Shown here: positions 1 through 6,039 of the stretch, piece after piece
Position numbering within the stretch: position 1 is the stretch's first letter
Layout: each line of letters starts with the position of its first letter
NCBI GenBank assembly: GCA_023258355.1
Contig: JALQZL010000064.1
Coordinates: forward strand, 1-8,350
DNA from: Wenzhouxiangellaceae bacterium
GTDB taxonomy: Bacteria; Pseudomonadota; Gammaproteobacteria; Xanthomonadales; Wenzhouxiangellaceae
DNA: 8,350 bases
Reading direction: 5' to 3'
Translations under genes and position numbers: made by a program
The notes under the pieces: generated by a model
Database searches by the model: none
Told to the model about the DNA's origin: nothing
The model's input: only the letters and a program-made list of their open reading frames with translations

Positions 1-122
1 AAACGGCATTGGCTTTGATGATTGCGCTTTATATGGCGCAAGACAGCTTCGGTACCGCATGTAACGTCACCGGAGACGGTGCCATTGCCCTGTGGATTAA
101 TGAATCGCAACACAAAGCTTAG
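1..122 (+). CDS. Dicarboxylate/amino-acid:cation symporter (DAACS family), C-terminal fragment
   Basis: This is the 3' end of a gene that enters from the left edge. The reading frame starts at base 3 and gives 39 residues before a TAG stop at 120-122. The visible peptide includes MAQDSFGTACNVTGDGA, which matches the transmembrane-8 signature of the glutamate/aspartate/C4-dicarboxylate symporter family (D-x-x-R/x-T-x-x-N-V-x-G-D), where the Asp, Asn and second Asp help bind substrate and cation. Such proteins sit in the inner membrane and import amino acids or dicarboxylates with Na+ or H+. The position that is Arg in acidic-amino-acid transporters (GltPh Arg397, from memory) is Gly here, so the substrate may not be glutamate or aspartate. 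Only the last helix and tail are present, so no subfamily can be named. The family call is fairly secure; the substrate is unknown. Confidence 0.8.
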   Translation, partial: TALALMIALYMAQDSFGTACNVTGDGAIALWINESQHKA

Positions 123-172
123 GCTGTATTTGATCAGCCGACTGTCGTTGATCAGACAATCGGGGAGATAAA

Positions 173-200
173 AAAACGGCGCCCAGCTGGGCGCCGTTTT
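173..200. terminator. Bidirectional rho-independent terminator between converging genes
   Basis: A perfect 28-bp palindrome runs from 173 to 200: AAAACGGCGCCC, the centre AGCT, then GGGCGCCGTTTT. The very GC-rich stem ends in T4 on the plus strand. On the minus strand it ends in T7, because seven A residues lie at 170-176. It lies 50 nt after the symporter stop and 25 nt after the stop of the minus-strand pyrophosphatase gene, so it can end both transcripts. The rest of the 123-225 gap holds only a weak imperfect repeat, TGATCA at 131-136 and again at 149-154. Confidence 0.9.
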
Positions 201-225
201 CATCGTGCTTAGTGAGGCTTGTGAC

Positions 226-2247
226 TTAGTGAGTCAATAATGGCGCAATGACCAAGCTCACAATGGCCATGACATTAATCAAAATGTTCATGGAAGGACC
301 AGAGGTGTCTTTCAGTGGATCACCCACCGTGTCGCCCACCACGTTTGCCTTGTGTGTTTCTGAGCCTTTGCCACCAAAGTGACCCTTCTCAACGTGCTTT
401 TTGGCGTTATCCCAAGCACCACCGGCGTTTGCCATAGTGAGTGCGAGTAACACGCAACCCAAGAGTGCGCCACCCAGCATGCCGCCGAGAGATTCCGCAC
501 CTAAGCCAAATCCGACCACGACAGGCCCGAACACCGCCAGCGCAGCTGGCAATAGCATGCGCTTGATAGCCGATGTTGTGGCAATGTCCACGCATCGAGC
601 CGCGTCAGGTGTGCCGGTGCCTTCGAGCAGGCCAGGGATTTCCTTAAACTGGCGACGAATTTCGGTGATCATTTCAAAGGCGGCATCACCAACAGCGGTC
701 ATGGTGATAGAAGCCACCAAGAACGGGAAGACGCCCCCGATGAACATACCAATCAACACATTGGGGTTAGCAATGTTTAATTGGAAGCCCTCAATGCTGT
801 GGGAGACCTCAGCGATGTAAGCTGAAATGATGGTCAGGGCGGCCAGTGCGGCTGCGCCAATCGCAAACCCTTTACCAATCGCTGCTGTGGTGTTACCCAG
901 CTCATCGAGAGAGTCTGTGATCTTCCGCGTTTCCTCACCTAGGCCAGCCATCTCAGCAATACCACCGGCGTTATCTGCGACAGGGCCATAGGCATCAATC
1001 GCCATGGTCATGCCCACAGTGGCCAACATGCCGACGGCAGCAATGCCCACGCCGTAGAGTTCGGCATTGGCATTGGCAATGAAGATGATGGCGCAAATGG
1101 TCAAGATGGGGATCACCACAGACTGCATGCCAGTGGCCAAACCAGAAATAATCACGGTGGCCGAGCCAGTCTCACCTGAGCGCGCGATCTCGCGGATAGG
1201 TTTGGCTGCCGTATAGTACTCAGTAGACAAACCAATAATGACACCACCCACCGCACCAACGACGGCAGCAATCCACACACCGGTGTTAATGCCCAGATAC
1301 TGGATTAAGAAGTAGGCCAGTGCCACAAAGCCAACCGCTGCCGACATGGTGCCGACGCGCAAGGCCACTTCAGGACTTTTCGAAGAGCTGGCCTTAACAA
1401 CTAAGATGGCGACAATCGAGCAAACCAGACCAAGAGAAGCCAGAAGCAATGGAAGCCCCATTAGCGCACTGCCTTCACCCATGCCATCGACATAGCCAGT
1501 GGCGGATTGTTGGACCATCACGGTCGCCAGCGCCACTGTCGCGATCATGGCGCCACAGTAGGATTCAAAAATGTCTGAGCCCATACCGGCCACGTCACCG
1601 ACGTTATCGCCCACATTGTCAGCGATCACACCTGGGTTTCTAGGATCATCTTCGGGAATACCCGCTTCTACTTTACCCACCAAATCAGCACCGACATCGG
1701 CCGCTTTAGTGAAGATGCCGCCACCGACCCGATAGAACAAGGCCACCACACTGGCGCCCATACCGAAGCCGTGAATGTTGTGCGCTGTCTCAGGGTCAGT
1801 GCCAAAAATCAGATACAGCGTGCCTAAGCCCACGAGGCCTAGGGAGGCCAACACCATTCCCATGACTGAGCCACCGTAGAACGCCACCATTAAAGCCTGC
1901 GTGGGACCGTGCTGGTGTGCTGCTGAGGTGGTTCGGACATTGGCGCGTGTGGCGGCCGTCATACCTAGGAAGCCTGCCAACGCAGAGCAACCTGCACCTA
2001 CCAAAAAGGAGATAGCTGTTTGGATGCCTAAGCCAGATGTGGAGAGCGCGACGGCTAACACAGCCACCGACAAACCAATCAACATCAGCTCACGCCGCAT
2101 AAACGCCAGCGCGCCTTCTTGGATGAGTTTTGCGATTTCAGAGGGTTTGCCCTCCATCGCCGAGTAACTCATGACCACACGATAAAGAATAAAGGCCACG
2201 ATCAGGCCGACGACCCCGAGAATCGGGGGGATCATTAACTGATTCAT
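226..2247 (-). CDS. hppA: K(+)-stimulated membrane-bound pyrophosphatase, ion pump (Na+ pumping likely)
   Basis: This integral membrane protein of 673 residues hydrolyses pyrophosphate and uses the energy to pump Na+ or H+ out of the cytoplasm. Family hallmarks are in order: [11 protein letters not shown] (184-194) and DNVGDNVGD (210-218), which bind Mg-PPi; [17 protein letters not shown] (about 417-433); and [15 protein letters not shown] near the C-terminus. The length and the many hydrophobic helices fit the family. In [10 protein letters not shown] (451-460) an Ala stands where K+-independent enzymes have Lys, which marks the K+-dependent class. The Glu in DIFESY (E228) sits where characterised Na+-pumping enzymes such as that of Thermotoga carry theirs, so Na+ transport is inferred, not shown. 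I chose the ATG at 2245-2247 because GGGAGA lies at 2252-2257, five bases upstream; an in-frame TTG at 2259 overlaps that ribosome site and is rejected. It lies 55 bp after prmA with no terminator between, so it may be co-transcribed. Confidence 0.96.
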   Translation of the reverse strand: MNQLMIPPILGVVGLIVAFILYRVVMSYSAMEGKPSEIAKLIQEGALAFMRRELMLIGLSVAVLAVALSTSGLGIQTAISFLVGAGCSALAGFLGMTAATRANVRTTSAAHQHGPTQALMVAFYGGSVMGMVLASLGLVGLGTLYLIFGTDPETAHNIHGFGMGASVVALFYRVGGGIFTKAADVGADLVGKVEAGIPEDDPRNPGVIADNVGDNVGDVAGMGSDIFESYCGAMIATVALATVMVQQSATGYVDGMGEGSALMGLPLLLASLGLVCSIVAILVVKASSSKSPEVALRVGTMSAAVGFVALAYFLIQYLGINTGVWIAAVVGAVGGVIIGLSTEYYTAAKPIREIARSGETGSATVIISGLATGMQSVVIPILTICAIIFIANANAELYGVGIAAVGMLATVGMTMAIDAYGPVADNAGGIAEMAGLGEETRKITDSLDELGNTTAAIGKGFAIGAAALAALTIISAYIAEVSHSIEGFQLNIANPNVLIGMFIGGVFPFLVASITMTAVGDAAFEMITEIRRQFKEIPGLLEGTGTPDAARCVDIATTSAIKRMLLPAALAVFGPVVVGFGLGAESLGGMLGGALLGCVLLALTMANAGGAWDNAKKHVEKGHFGGKGSETHKANVVGDTVGDPLKDTSGPSMNILINVMAIVSLVIAPLLTH

Positions 2248-2251
2248 TGTG

Positions 2252-2257
2252 TCTCCC
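2252..2257 (-). promoter_or_regulatory. Ribosome binding site of hppA
   Basis: On the minus strand GGGAGA precedes the ATG at 2247 by four bases (ACAC). It decides the start of hppA: the longer reading from TTG at 2259 would place translation start on top of this site. The rest of the 2248-2302 gap is AT-rich. A poor promoter candidate (CATAAC at 2270-2275 as a -10 box, with a weak -35 match) may exist there, but I see no convincing promoter and no terminator after prmA. Confidence 0.65.
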
Positions 2258-2302
2258 AAAGATACAAAGGTTATGAATGATTATTTTGCTTAGTCTAACG
2301 CT

Positions 2303-3289
2303 CTAATTGTAGTGAGAACTGGGCTTTTGGGCAAATGCCAAACAAACCCAATCACCCAATTCATTGATTTTAGGCGCTGAATCCATCGCCCGATAGGCCA
2401 AAGCCACGGCGTCGGCTTGTTCTTTTAAAATGCCCGAGAGCACCAAATGACCGCCAGGCTCAACCAGCGAGATCAGTTTTGGGGCCAAATCAATGAGGGG
2501 TTGGGCCAGAATGTTGGCCAAAACCAATGGCGCTGGCGCTTGATCTGTCTCTTTAAAAAAAGCCTCTGGACTCAGTGCTTCGATAGCCTGTGAGCACCCA
2601 TTGGCCTGGGCATTCATGGCCGTGGCCTGTAGCGCTTGTGGGTCATGATCGACCGCCACCACTTTCTCCGCACCCAATAAGGCCGCGGCGATGCCCAGGA
2701 TACCCGACCCGCATCCAAAATCAATCACGCGAGACCAGGCGGCTTGATTCTCATGATCTGAACGCCATGCATCGAGCCAAGATAAACACATGGCAGTGGT
2801 TGGGTGGGTGCCACTACCAAACGCCAAGCCAGGATCAAGATGAATCACCACAGGCCAGCTGGGGTCTGGCGCAATGTGACTGGGACAGACCCAGAGATGT
2901 TGTCCAAAACACATGGGTTCAAAGCGATCCATCCAAGCCCTGATCCACTCCTGATCCTCCAATGTGTCCCATTGCACCTCGCTGGGATGATCTAGCCATC
3001 CGCTTTGTACCAATGCTTGGACCAGAGGATCCAAGGTCTGGTCACCATCAAACAAGGCCTCCACAACAAGCTTTGGCCAAAGCGGTTGGGCGCCAGGGTC
3101 AGGTTCATGAATTGGCTGGTCCGCTGCGTCGAGTAGGGTGACAGAGACTGCCCCCAAATCAAAAAGTAAGGTGTCTAGCTCAGCCAAAGGATCCATTAAG
3201 TGATGATCGTCTGGCTGTGAGGCCGTTGTGGGCAGATCAACGCGCAGCTGAAGGCGTTTCCATTGTCTGGGTCTGGTTTCTGAGGCCAC
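2303..3289 (-). CDS. prmA: Ribosomal protein L11 methyltransferase
   Basis: PrmA uses S-adenosylmethionine to trimethylate the N-terminus and lysines of ribosomal protein L11 in the cytoplasm. The 328-residue product has the expected order: an N-terminal substrate-recognition domain (about 1-110), the linker motif LDPGLAFGSGTHPTT (151-165), the SAM-binding motif DFGCGSGILGIAA (190-202), an acidic strand end VAVDHD (211-216), and the catalytic NILAQPL (259-265; E. coli has NILAGPL). It is about 35 residues longer than E. coli PrmA, partly from a polar insert near residues 22-34. The GTG start at 3289-3287 shares one base with the TAG stop of rsmE (3291-3289), so translation is probably coupled. 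The next in-frame ATG, at residue 32, would remove the first strand, WKRLQLRVD, which aligns with the E. coli start, so GTG is preferred. Identification is firm. Confidence 0.96.
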   Translation of the reverse strand: MASETRPRQWKRLQLRVDLPTTASQPDDHHLMDPLAELDTLLFDLGAVSVTLLDAADQPIHEPDPGAQPLWPKLVVEALFDGDQTLDPLVQALVQSGWLDHPSEVQWDTLEDQEWIRAWMDRFEPMCFGQHLWVCPSHIAPDPSWPVVIHLDPGLAFGSGTHPTTAMCLSWLDAWRSDHENQAAWSRVIDFGCGSGILGIAAALLGAEKVVAVDHDPQALQATAMNAQANGCSQAIEALSPEAFFKETDQAPAPLVLANILAQPLIDLAPKLISLVEPGGHLVLSGILKEQADAVALAYRAMDSAPKINELGDWVCLAFAQKPSSHYN

Positions 3290-4038
3290 TAGAAATCACC
3301 CCACAGGGTCTGAATGGCCGCCAAGGCAGCCACGCCAGCGGTCTCTGTTCGAAGGACCCGGGCGCCCAATCGGATGCCGGTTAAACCCTGTCGGCTGAGG
3401 TCCTCACATTCTGCCGGACTGAGCCCACCCTCTGGGCCGACCACCAACTCGCATGTGCTAGGCTGCGCTTGGTCAATGAGACGGTTTGATGCTTGGGGAT
3501 CCAAGAAAAAGGCACTGCCCTCTGGGCGAGGTCGCCAATCCGTGAGCGCCATGGGGGCATGCACTTGGGGGATTGTCGCTCGGCCGCTTTGCTCGCAGGC
3601 ACTCAGCACAATGGTTTGCCACCGTTTTTGGCGCTGTGTGGCGCGGGCGGGATCCAATTTAACGCCGACACGCTCTGAGAAAACGGGCGTGATCTCCCTC
3701 ACGCCCAACTCCACCGCTTTTTGAATGACCCAATCCATCCGCTCACCCCGAGCGATCGCTTGGATCAGATGAACCCCAATCGGTGACTCCACCGCTGACG
3801 GCTCTGCCTCCTTTAGCTGTATCTCACAGTGTGCTTTACTTGATATCTCGGTGAGCTCGCCACTGTAATTGAGGCCATCACCATTGAATAGCACCACCTC
3901 ATCCCCGACTTGGCGACGAAGCACTTTAATCAGGTGCTTCGCAGCGTCAGGTGACAAAACGATAGACTGACCAGTGCTCAAAGCTTGGTCAGTGTAGATT
4001 CGGGTCTGCCTTGCGGTAGGATTGCTTGGTGGGCTCAT
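3289..4038 (-). CDS. rsmE: 16S rRNA (uracil1498-N3)-methyltransferase
   Basis: RsmE methylates N3 of U1498 in 16S rRNA in the 30S subunit, using S-adenosylmethionine; it is a SPOUT-fold, knotted methyltransferase that acts as a dimer. The 249-residue product carries the N-terminal PUA-like domain (HLIKVLRRQVGDEV, 35-48), the RGERMDWVIQKAVELGV segment (97-113), FSERVGVKL (120-128), SACEQSGR (146-153), and the C-terminal knot with VGPEGGLS (200-207) and LGARVLRTETAG (224-235). The ATG at 4038 is the only ordinary start, because an in-frame TAG lies at 4062-4060; there is no Shine-Dalgarno sequence at normal distance. The start codon lies in one arm of an 8-bp inverted repeat (4033-4053), which could limit initiation. 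The gene is first in the minus-strand group and overlaps prmA by one base. Identification is firm. Confidence 0.96.
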   Translation of the reverse strand: MSPPSNPTARQTRIYTDQALSTGQSIVLSPDAAKHLIKVLRRQVGDEVVLFNGDGLNYSGELTEISSKAHCEIQLKEAEPSAVESPIGVHLIQAIARGERMDWVIQKAVELGVREITPVFSERVGVKLDPARATQRQKRWQTIVLSACEQSGRATIPQVHAPMALTDWRPRPEGSAFFLDPQASNRLIDQAQPSTCELVVGPEGGLSPAECEDLSRQGLTGIRLGARVLRTETAGVAALAAIQTLWGDF

Positions 4039-4049
4039 CAGCGTATGAT
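4022..4049 (+). promoter_or_regulatory. Candidate sigma-70 promoter of the gsp operon
   Basis: TATGAT at 4044-4049 matches the -10 consensus at five of six bases. TTGCTT at 4022-4027 is a weak -35 box (three of six) at a 16-bp spacing. Transcription would begin near 4056 and leave a leader of about 60 nt before the gspG ATG at 4118. The -10 box lies inside the 4033-4053 inverted repeat, so a protein bound there could block it. This is pattern matching only. Confidence 0.4.
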
Positions 4050-4053
4050 GAGC
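4033..4053. repeat. 8-bp perfect inverted repeat over the rsmE start codon
   Basis: GCTCATCA (4033-4040), spacer GCGTA, then TGATGAGC (4046-4053). The rsmE start codon (complement at 4036-4038) lies in one arm, and the candidate -10 box of the gsp operon overlaps the other. As RNA on the minus strand it would form a hairpin that hides the rsmE AUG; as DNA it could be a dimer-binding operator. The perfect symmetry is seen directly; the role is inferred. Confidence 0.6.
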
Positions 4054-4066
4054 GATATCCTAAAAG

Positions 4067-4080
4067 ACATCAACTGATGT
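4067..4080. repeat. 6-bp inverted repeat in the divergent intergenic region
   Basis: ACATCA (4067-4072), spacer AC, then TGATGT (4075-4080). It shares the CATCA/TGATG half-site with the repeat at 4033-4053, and the two centres are about 30 bp apart, close to three helical turns. The shared half-site suggests, but does not prove, a pair of operators for one regulator. Confidence 0.45.
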
Positions 4081-4081
4081 G

Positions 4082-4095
4082 GGCACCCGTGTGCC
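4082..4095 (+). repeat. Short GC-rich hairpin upstream of the gspG ribosome site
   Basis: GGCAC (4082-4086), loop CCGT, then GTGCC (4091-4095). In the gspG leader it would form a small stem ending nine bases before the AAGGA ribosome site at 4104-4108. There is no T-run, so it is not a terminator. A 5-bp stem can arise by chance. Confidence 0.4.
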
Positions 4096-4117
4096 ACAAA
4101 CCGAAGGATGAGACGGT

Positions 4118-4543
4118 ATGAAAACAAGGATGCAAGGTTTTTCTTTGATCGAGGTATTGGTGGTTGTGGTGATCATCAGTGTTTTGGCTGCTGTGGTGGT
4201 ACCACGCATCATGGATGAACCAGACAGAGCTCGCGTGGTGAAAGCGCAGCAAGATATTCGTGCTTTTGTCACTGCGCTGAATCTCTACCGTCTGGACAAT
4301 GCCATGTATCCCTCAACAGAGCAGGGGTTGCGGGCGTTGGTGGACAAGCCGCAGGGTCAACCTCAACCTAGGCAGTGGAAGAATGGTGGCTATATCGAGT
4401 CATTGCCGTTGGATCCATGGGGACGCCCTTACCAGTATCTGAATCCTGGAATACACAGTGAGATAGACGTTTGGTCCTTAGGCGCCAATGGCCTGCCAGG
4501 AGGCGAGGGGATCAATGCAGAAATTGGGAACTGGCAACCCTGA
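4118..4543 (+). CDS. gspG: Type II secretion system major pseudopilin GspG
   Basis: GspG polymerises in the periplasm into the pseudopilus that pushes folded proteins through the T2SS secretin. The 141-residue precursor has a seven-residue leader, MKTRMQG, cut before FSLIEV by the prepilin peptidase (GspO/PilD, not in this window); the key Glu is at mature position 5, followed by a hydrophobic helix to about residue 30. Family signatures follow: YPSTEQGLRALVDKP (64-78), GGYIESLPLDPWGRPYQYL (90-108) and DVWSLGANG...GEGINAEIGNW at the end. Translation starts at ATG 4118, nine bases after AAGGA (4104-4108). Oddly, the calcium-binding Asp at mature position 117 (GADG in most homologues) is Asn, and the Asp before IGNW is Glu. 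It is the first gene of the operon here. Identification is firm; the effect of the substitutions is unknown. Confidence 0.97.
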   Translation: MKTRMQGFSLIEVLVVVVIISVLAAVVVPRIMDEPDRARVVKAQQDIRAFVTALNLYRLDNAMYPSTEQGLRALVDKPQGQPQPRQWKNGGYIESLPLDPWGRPYQYLNPGIHSEIDVWSLGANGLPGGEGINAEIGNWQP

Positions 4544-4556
4544 GTGGTTTGGTTTA

Positions 4557-5078
4557 ATGCAGAGACGGCCTGAGTTAGCAGCGGGGTTGACGATCATTGA
4601 GACGCTGATTGTGCTGGTCATCGCTTCTGTTCTCGCGACGCTGGTCATGATTCGATGGGCGCCACAAAGCCAAGATACAGCCATGACAAACATACTCAAT
4701 GCGCTGGCGACACGCTATGCCCATGTGTGCGAACGGGCGCTTTTACAGGGACAGACGCAATTGTTCGTCGTCAACCAAGAAGGGGTGCAGCACATTAGGC
4801 CCAAGCGCCTGTCATTGCCTGACATTGAGTCCAATGACGCACTGAGTGACGTGGTGCAGTGGTCAGAAGGCTGGCGGGTCGATCTGGTTGTTGATGGCTT
4901 CCCAGTGTCCCTCCCCGCGCGCACCGCGCCAGGGATCGCAGTGCCCCAGTTAAGGTGTGATGCGTTAGGCCAGCGTTCACCTTTCCGATTAACGCTTGGC
5001 ACTGGCGGGCATCAGGCGCAGCTTACGATGCCCATTTTTGGGCCTTGGCACATCACAACCACTCAGCGAGCCAACTGA
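4557..5078 (+). CDS. gspH: Type II secretion system minor pseudopilin GspH
   Basis: GspH is a minor pseudopilin thought to join the tip complex to the GspG shaft. From the ATG at 4557 the precursor has 173 residues: leader MQRRPELAAG, cleavage before LTIIETLIV with Glu at mature position 5, a hydrophobic helix to about residue 33, then a beta-rich domain ending PFRLTLGTGG...FGPWHI, as is usual for GspH. The start is uncertain. The ATG at 4515, inside gspG, has a good ribosome site (GAGGGG, 4504-4509) and would give a 24-residue leader; a further ATG at 4488 is less likely. I prefer 4557 because the resulting leader has the normal length and charge, and coupling to gspG, which stops 13 bases earlier, could supply ribosomes. 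The assignment comes from prepilin features, operon position and C-terminal pattern, because GspH sequences diverge strongly. Confidence 0.85.
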   Translation: MQRRPELAAGLTIIETLIVLVIASVLATLVMIRWAPQSQDTAMTNILNALATRYAHVCERALLQGQTQLFVVNQEGVQHIRPKRLSLPDIESNDALSDVVQWSEGWRVDLVVDGFPVSLPARTAPGIAVPQLRCDALGQRSPFRLTLGTGGHQAQLTMPIFGPWHITTTQRAN

Positions 5079-5449
5079 TGTTCACTCGGTCGACCAGAGT
5101 GGGTGGCATGACGTTGATTGAGGTCCTAGTGGCCCTTGTGATTGTTGCGGTGGCCATTCTCGCTTTGGCCCGATCTGGCGCACAGTCACTTAACACCCAG
5201 TTCCGGCTAGAGTCTCAAACGTTCGGGCTGATGGTGGCGGAGAATGTGCTGGCTGAGATTAAACTCCAAGCGCCAGCGAGACCAGGTCGGCGCGATGGCC
5301 AAATGCGCATGGCAGATCAAGATTGGCTTTATCAAGTCGTTATTCAACCGACAGCTGATGAGTCTATGCTGAGAGTGGACGTGGGTGTCTTTCATGCCAA
5401 CGACCCAGACATTGCTGTGTTCTTCCACACAGGCTTTGTTTCCTCATGA
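5078..5449 (+). CDS. gspI: Type II secretion system minor pseudopilin GspI
   Basis: GspI is the minor pseudopilin at the core of the GspI/J/K tip that nucleates pseudopilus assembly in the inner membrane. The 123-residue precursor starts MFTRSTRVGG, is cut before MTLIEVLVALVIVAVAILAL, and keeps Glu at mature position 5. The segment after the helix (RLESQTFGLMVAENVLAEIKL) has the pattern of GspI. The ATG at 5078 overlaps the gspH stop as TGATG, which argues for it over an in-frame ATG at 5045 that would sit inside gspH and lengthen the leader to 21 residues. The small size is normal for the family. Confidence 0.93.
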   Translation: MFTRSTRVGGMTLIEVLVALVIVAVAILALARSGAQSLNTQFRLESQTFGLMVAENVLAEIKLQAPARPGRRDGQMRMADQDWLYQVVIQPTADESMLRVDVGVFHANDPDIAVFFHTGFVSS

Positions 5450-6039
5450 GTCCAATGAGACACCCGAAGCGCTTGACCGGCTATACCCTGATTGAGATCT
5501 TGATTGCCGTGAGTATCTTCTCGGCCTTGAGTTTGGCCGCCTATACCGCGGTGGACAGTTTGGCGCGGGCGAGCGTGGCGACAGAGGCGCATGCAGAGAA
5601 ACTGGCCCGCATCCAATATTTTTTGAATCGTTTTTCTTCCGATGCGCAAGCATTGGTCAGTCGGCCTCAATTTAATGACGACCCGTCAAGGCAAAAGCCA
5701 GCATTGGTGGGTGATGCCGCTGGGTTTCGGGCTTTACGCTCTGGGTGGGACAATCCACTCAATCAGCCAAGATCAAATCTGCAGCGTTTTGAGTGGATCC
5801 ACTCAGGCACTACCTTGCAACGTCGTCACTGGCCAACACTTTATCAAGTGGGCAGTGAGCCACTATTTGATGACGTCTTAGAAGGCGTGGATGGCCTATC
5901 GTTGCGTTACCTAGATGCCAGTGGTCGTTGGCGTGATCGCTGGGGAGATGAGCCTGGTCAGCGGTTGCCACGTGCGATTGAGGCGCAGATTCGTCATGCA
6001 GACTTTGGTCTGTTGAGACGTGTGTGGGTGATTGAGTGA
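5446..6039 (+). CDS. gspJ: Type II secretion system minor pseudopilin GspJ
   Basis: GspJ is the third small pseudopilin of the tip complex and binds GspI and GspK. The 197-residue precursor has leader MSPMRHPKRLTG, cleavage before YTLIEILIAVSIFSAL with Glu at mature position 5, a helix to about residue 38, then a soluble domain containing GVDGLSLRYLDASGRWRDRW (about 147-166) and the ending RRVWVIE. The length is typical. The ATG at 5446 overlaps the gspI stop as ATGA, the usual coupled arrangement; an ATG three codons later would change little. Identification is firm from family pattern and order. Confidence 0.93.
   Translation: MSPMRHPKRLTGYTLIEILIAVSIFSALSLAAYTAVDSLARASVATEAHAEKLARIQYFLNRFSSDAQALVSRPQFNDDPSRQKPALVGDAAGFRALRSGWDNPLNQPRSNLQRFEWIHSGTTLQRRHWPTLYQVGSEPLFDDVLEGVDGLSLRYLDASGRWRDRWGDEPGQRLPRAIEAQIRHADFGLLRRVWVIE

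Noticed and set aside
131..154. TGATCA repeats as an operator or stem
   Set aside because: TGATCA is itself palindromic, the inner bases pair only partly, and it lies downstream of a gene end next to a strong terminator; chance is likely.
401..820. 139-codon plus-strand open frame antisense to hppA
   Set aside because: It is a mirror of a strongly conserved membrane protein gene; the peptide is Pro/Ser/Ala-rich low-complexity with no domain, and I see no ribosome site.
2248..2259. Longer reading of hppA from TTG at 2259
   Set aside because: It places the start codon on top of the GGGAGA ribosome site that serves the ATG at 2247, and the four extra residues are not expected in the family.
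3314..3724. 136-codon plus-strand open frame antisense to rsmE
   Set aside because: It is fully contained in a secure gene on the other strand, and the predicted peptide has no recognisable fold or family motif.
4060..4272. Short minus-strand frames over the gspG start
   Set aside because: They are antisense to the prepilin leader and helix of gspG, and the peptides are Thr/His-rich low-complexity without support.
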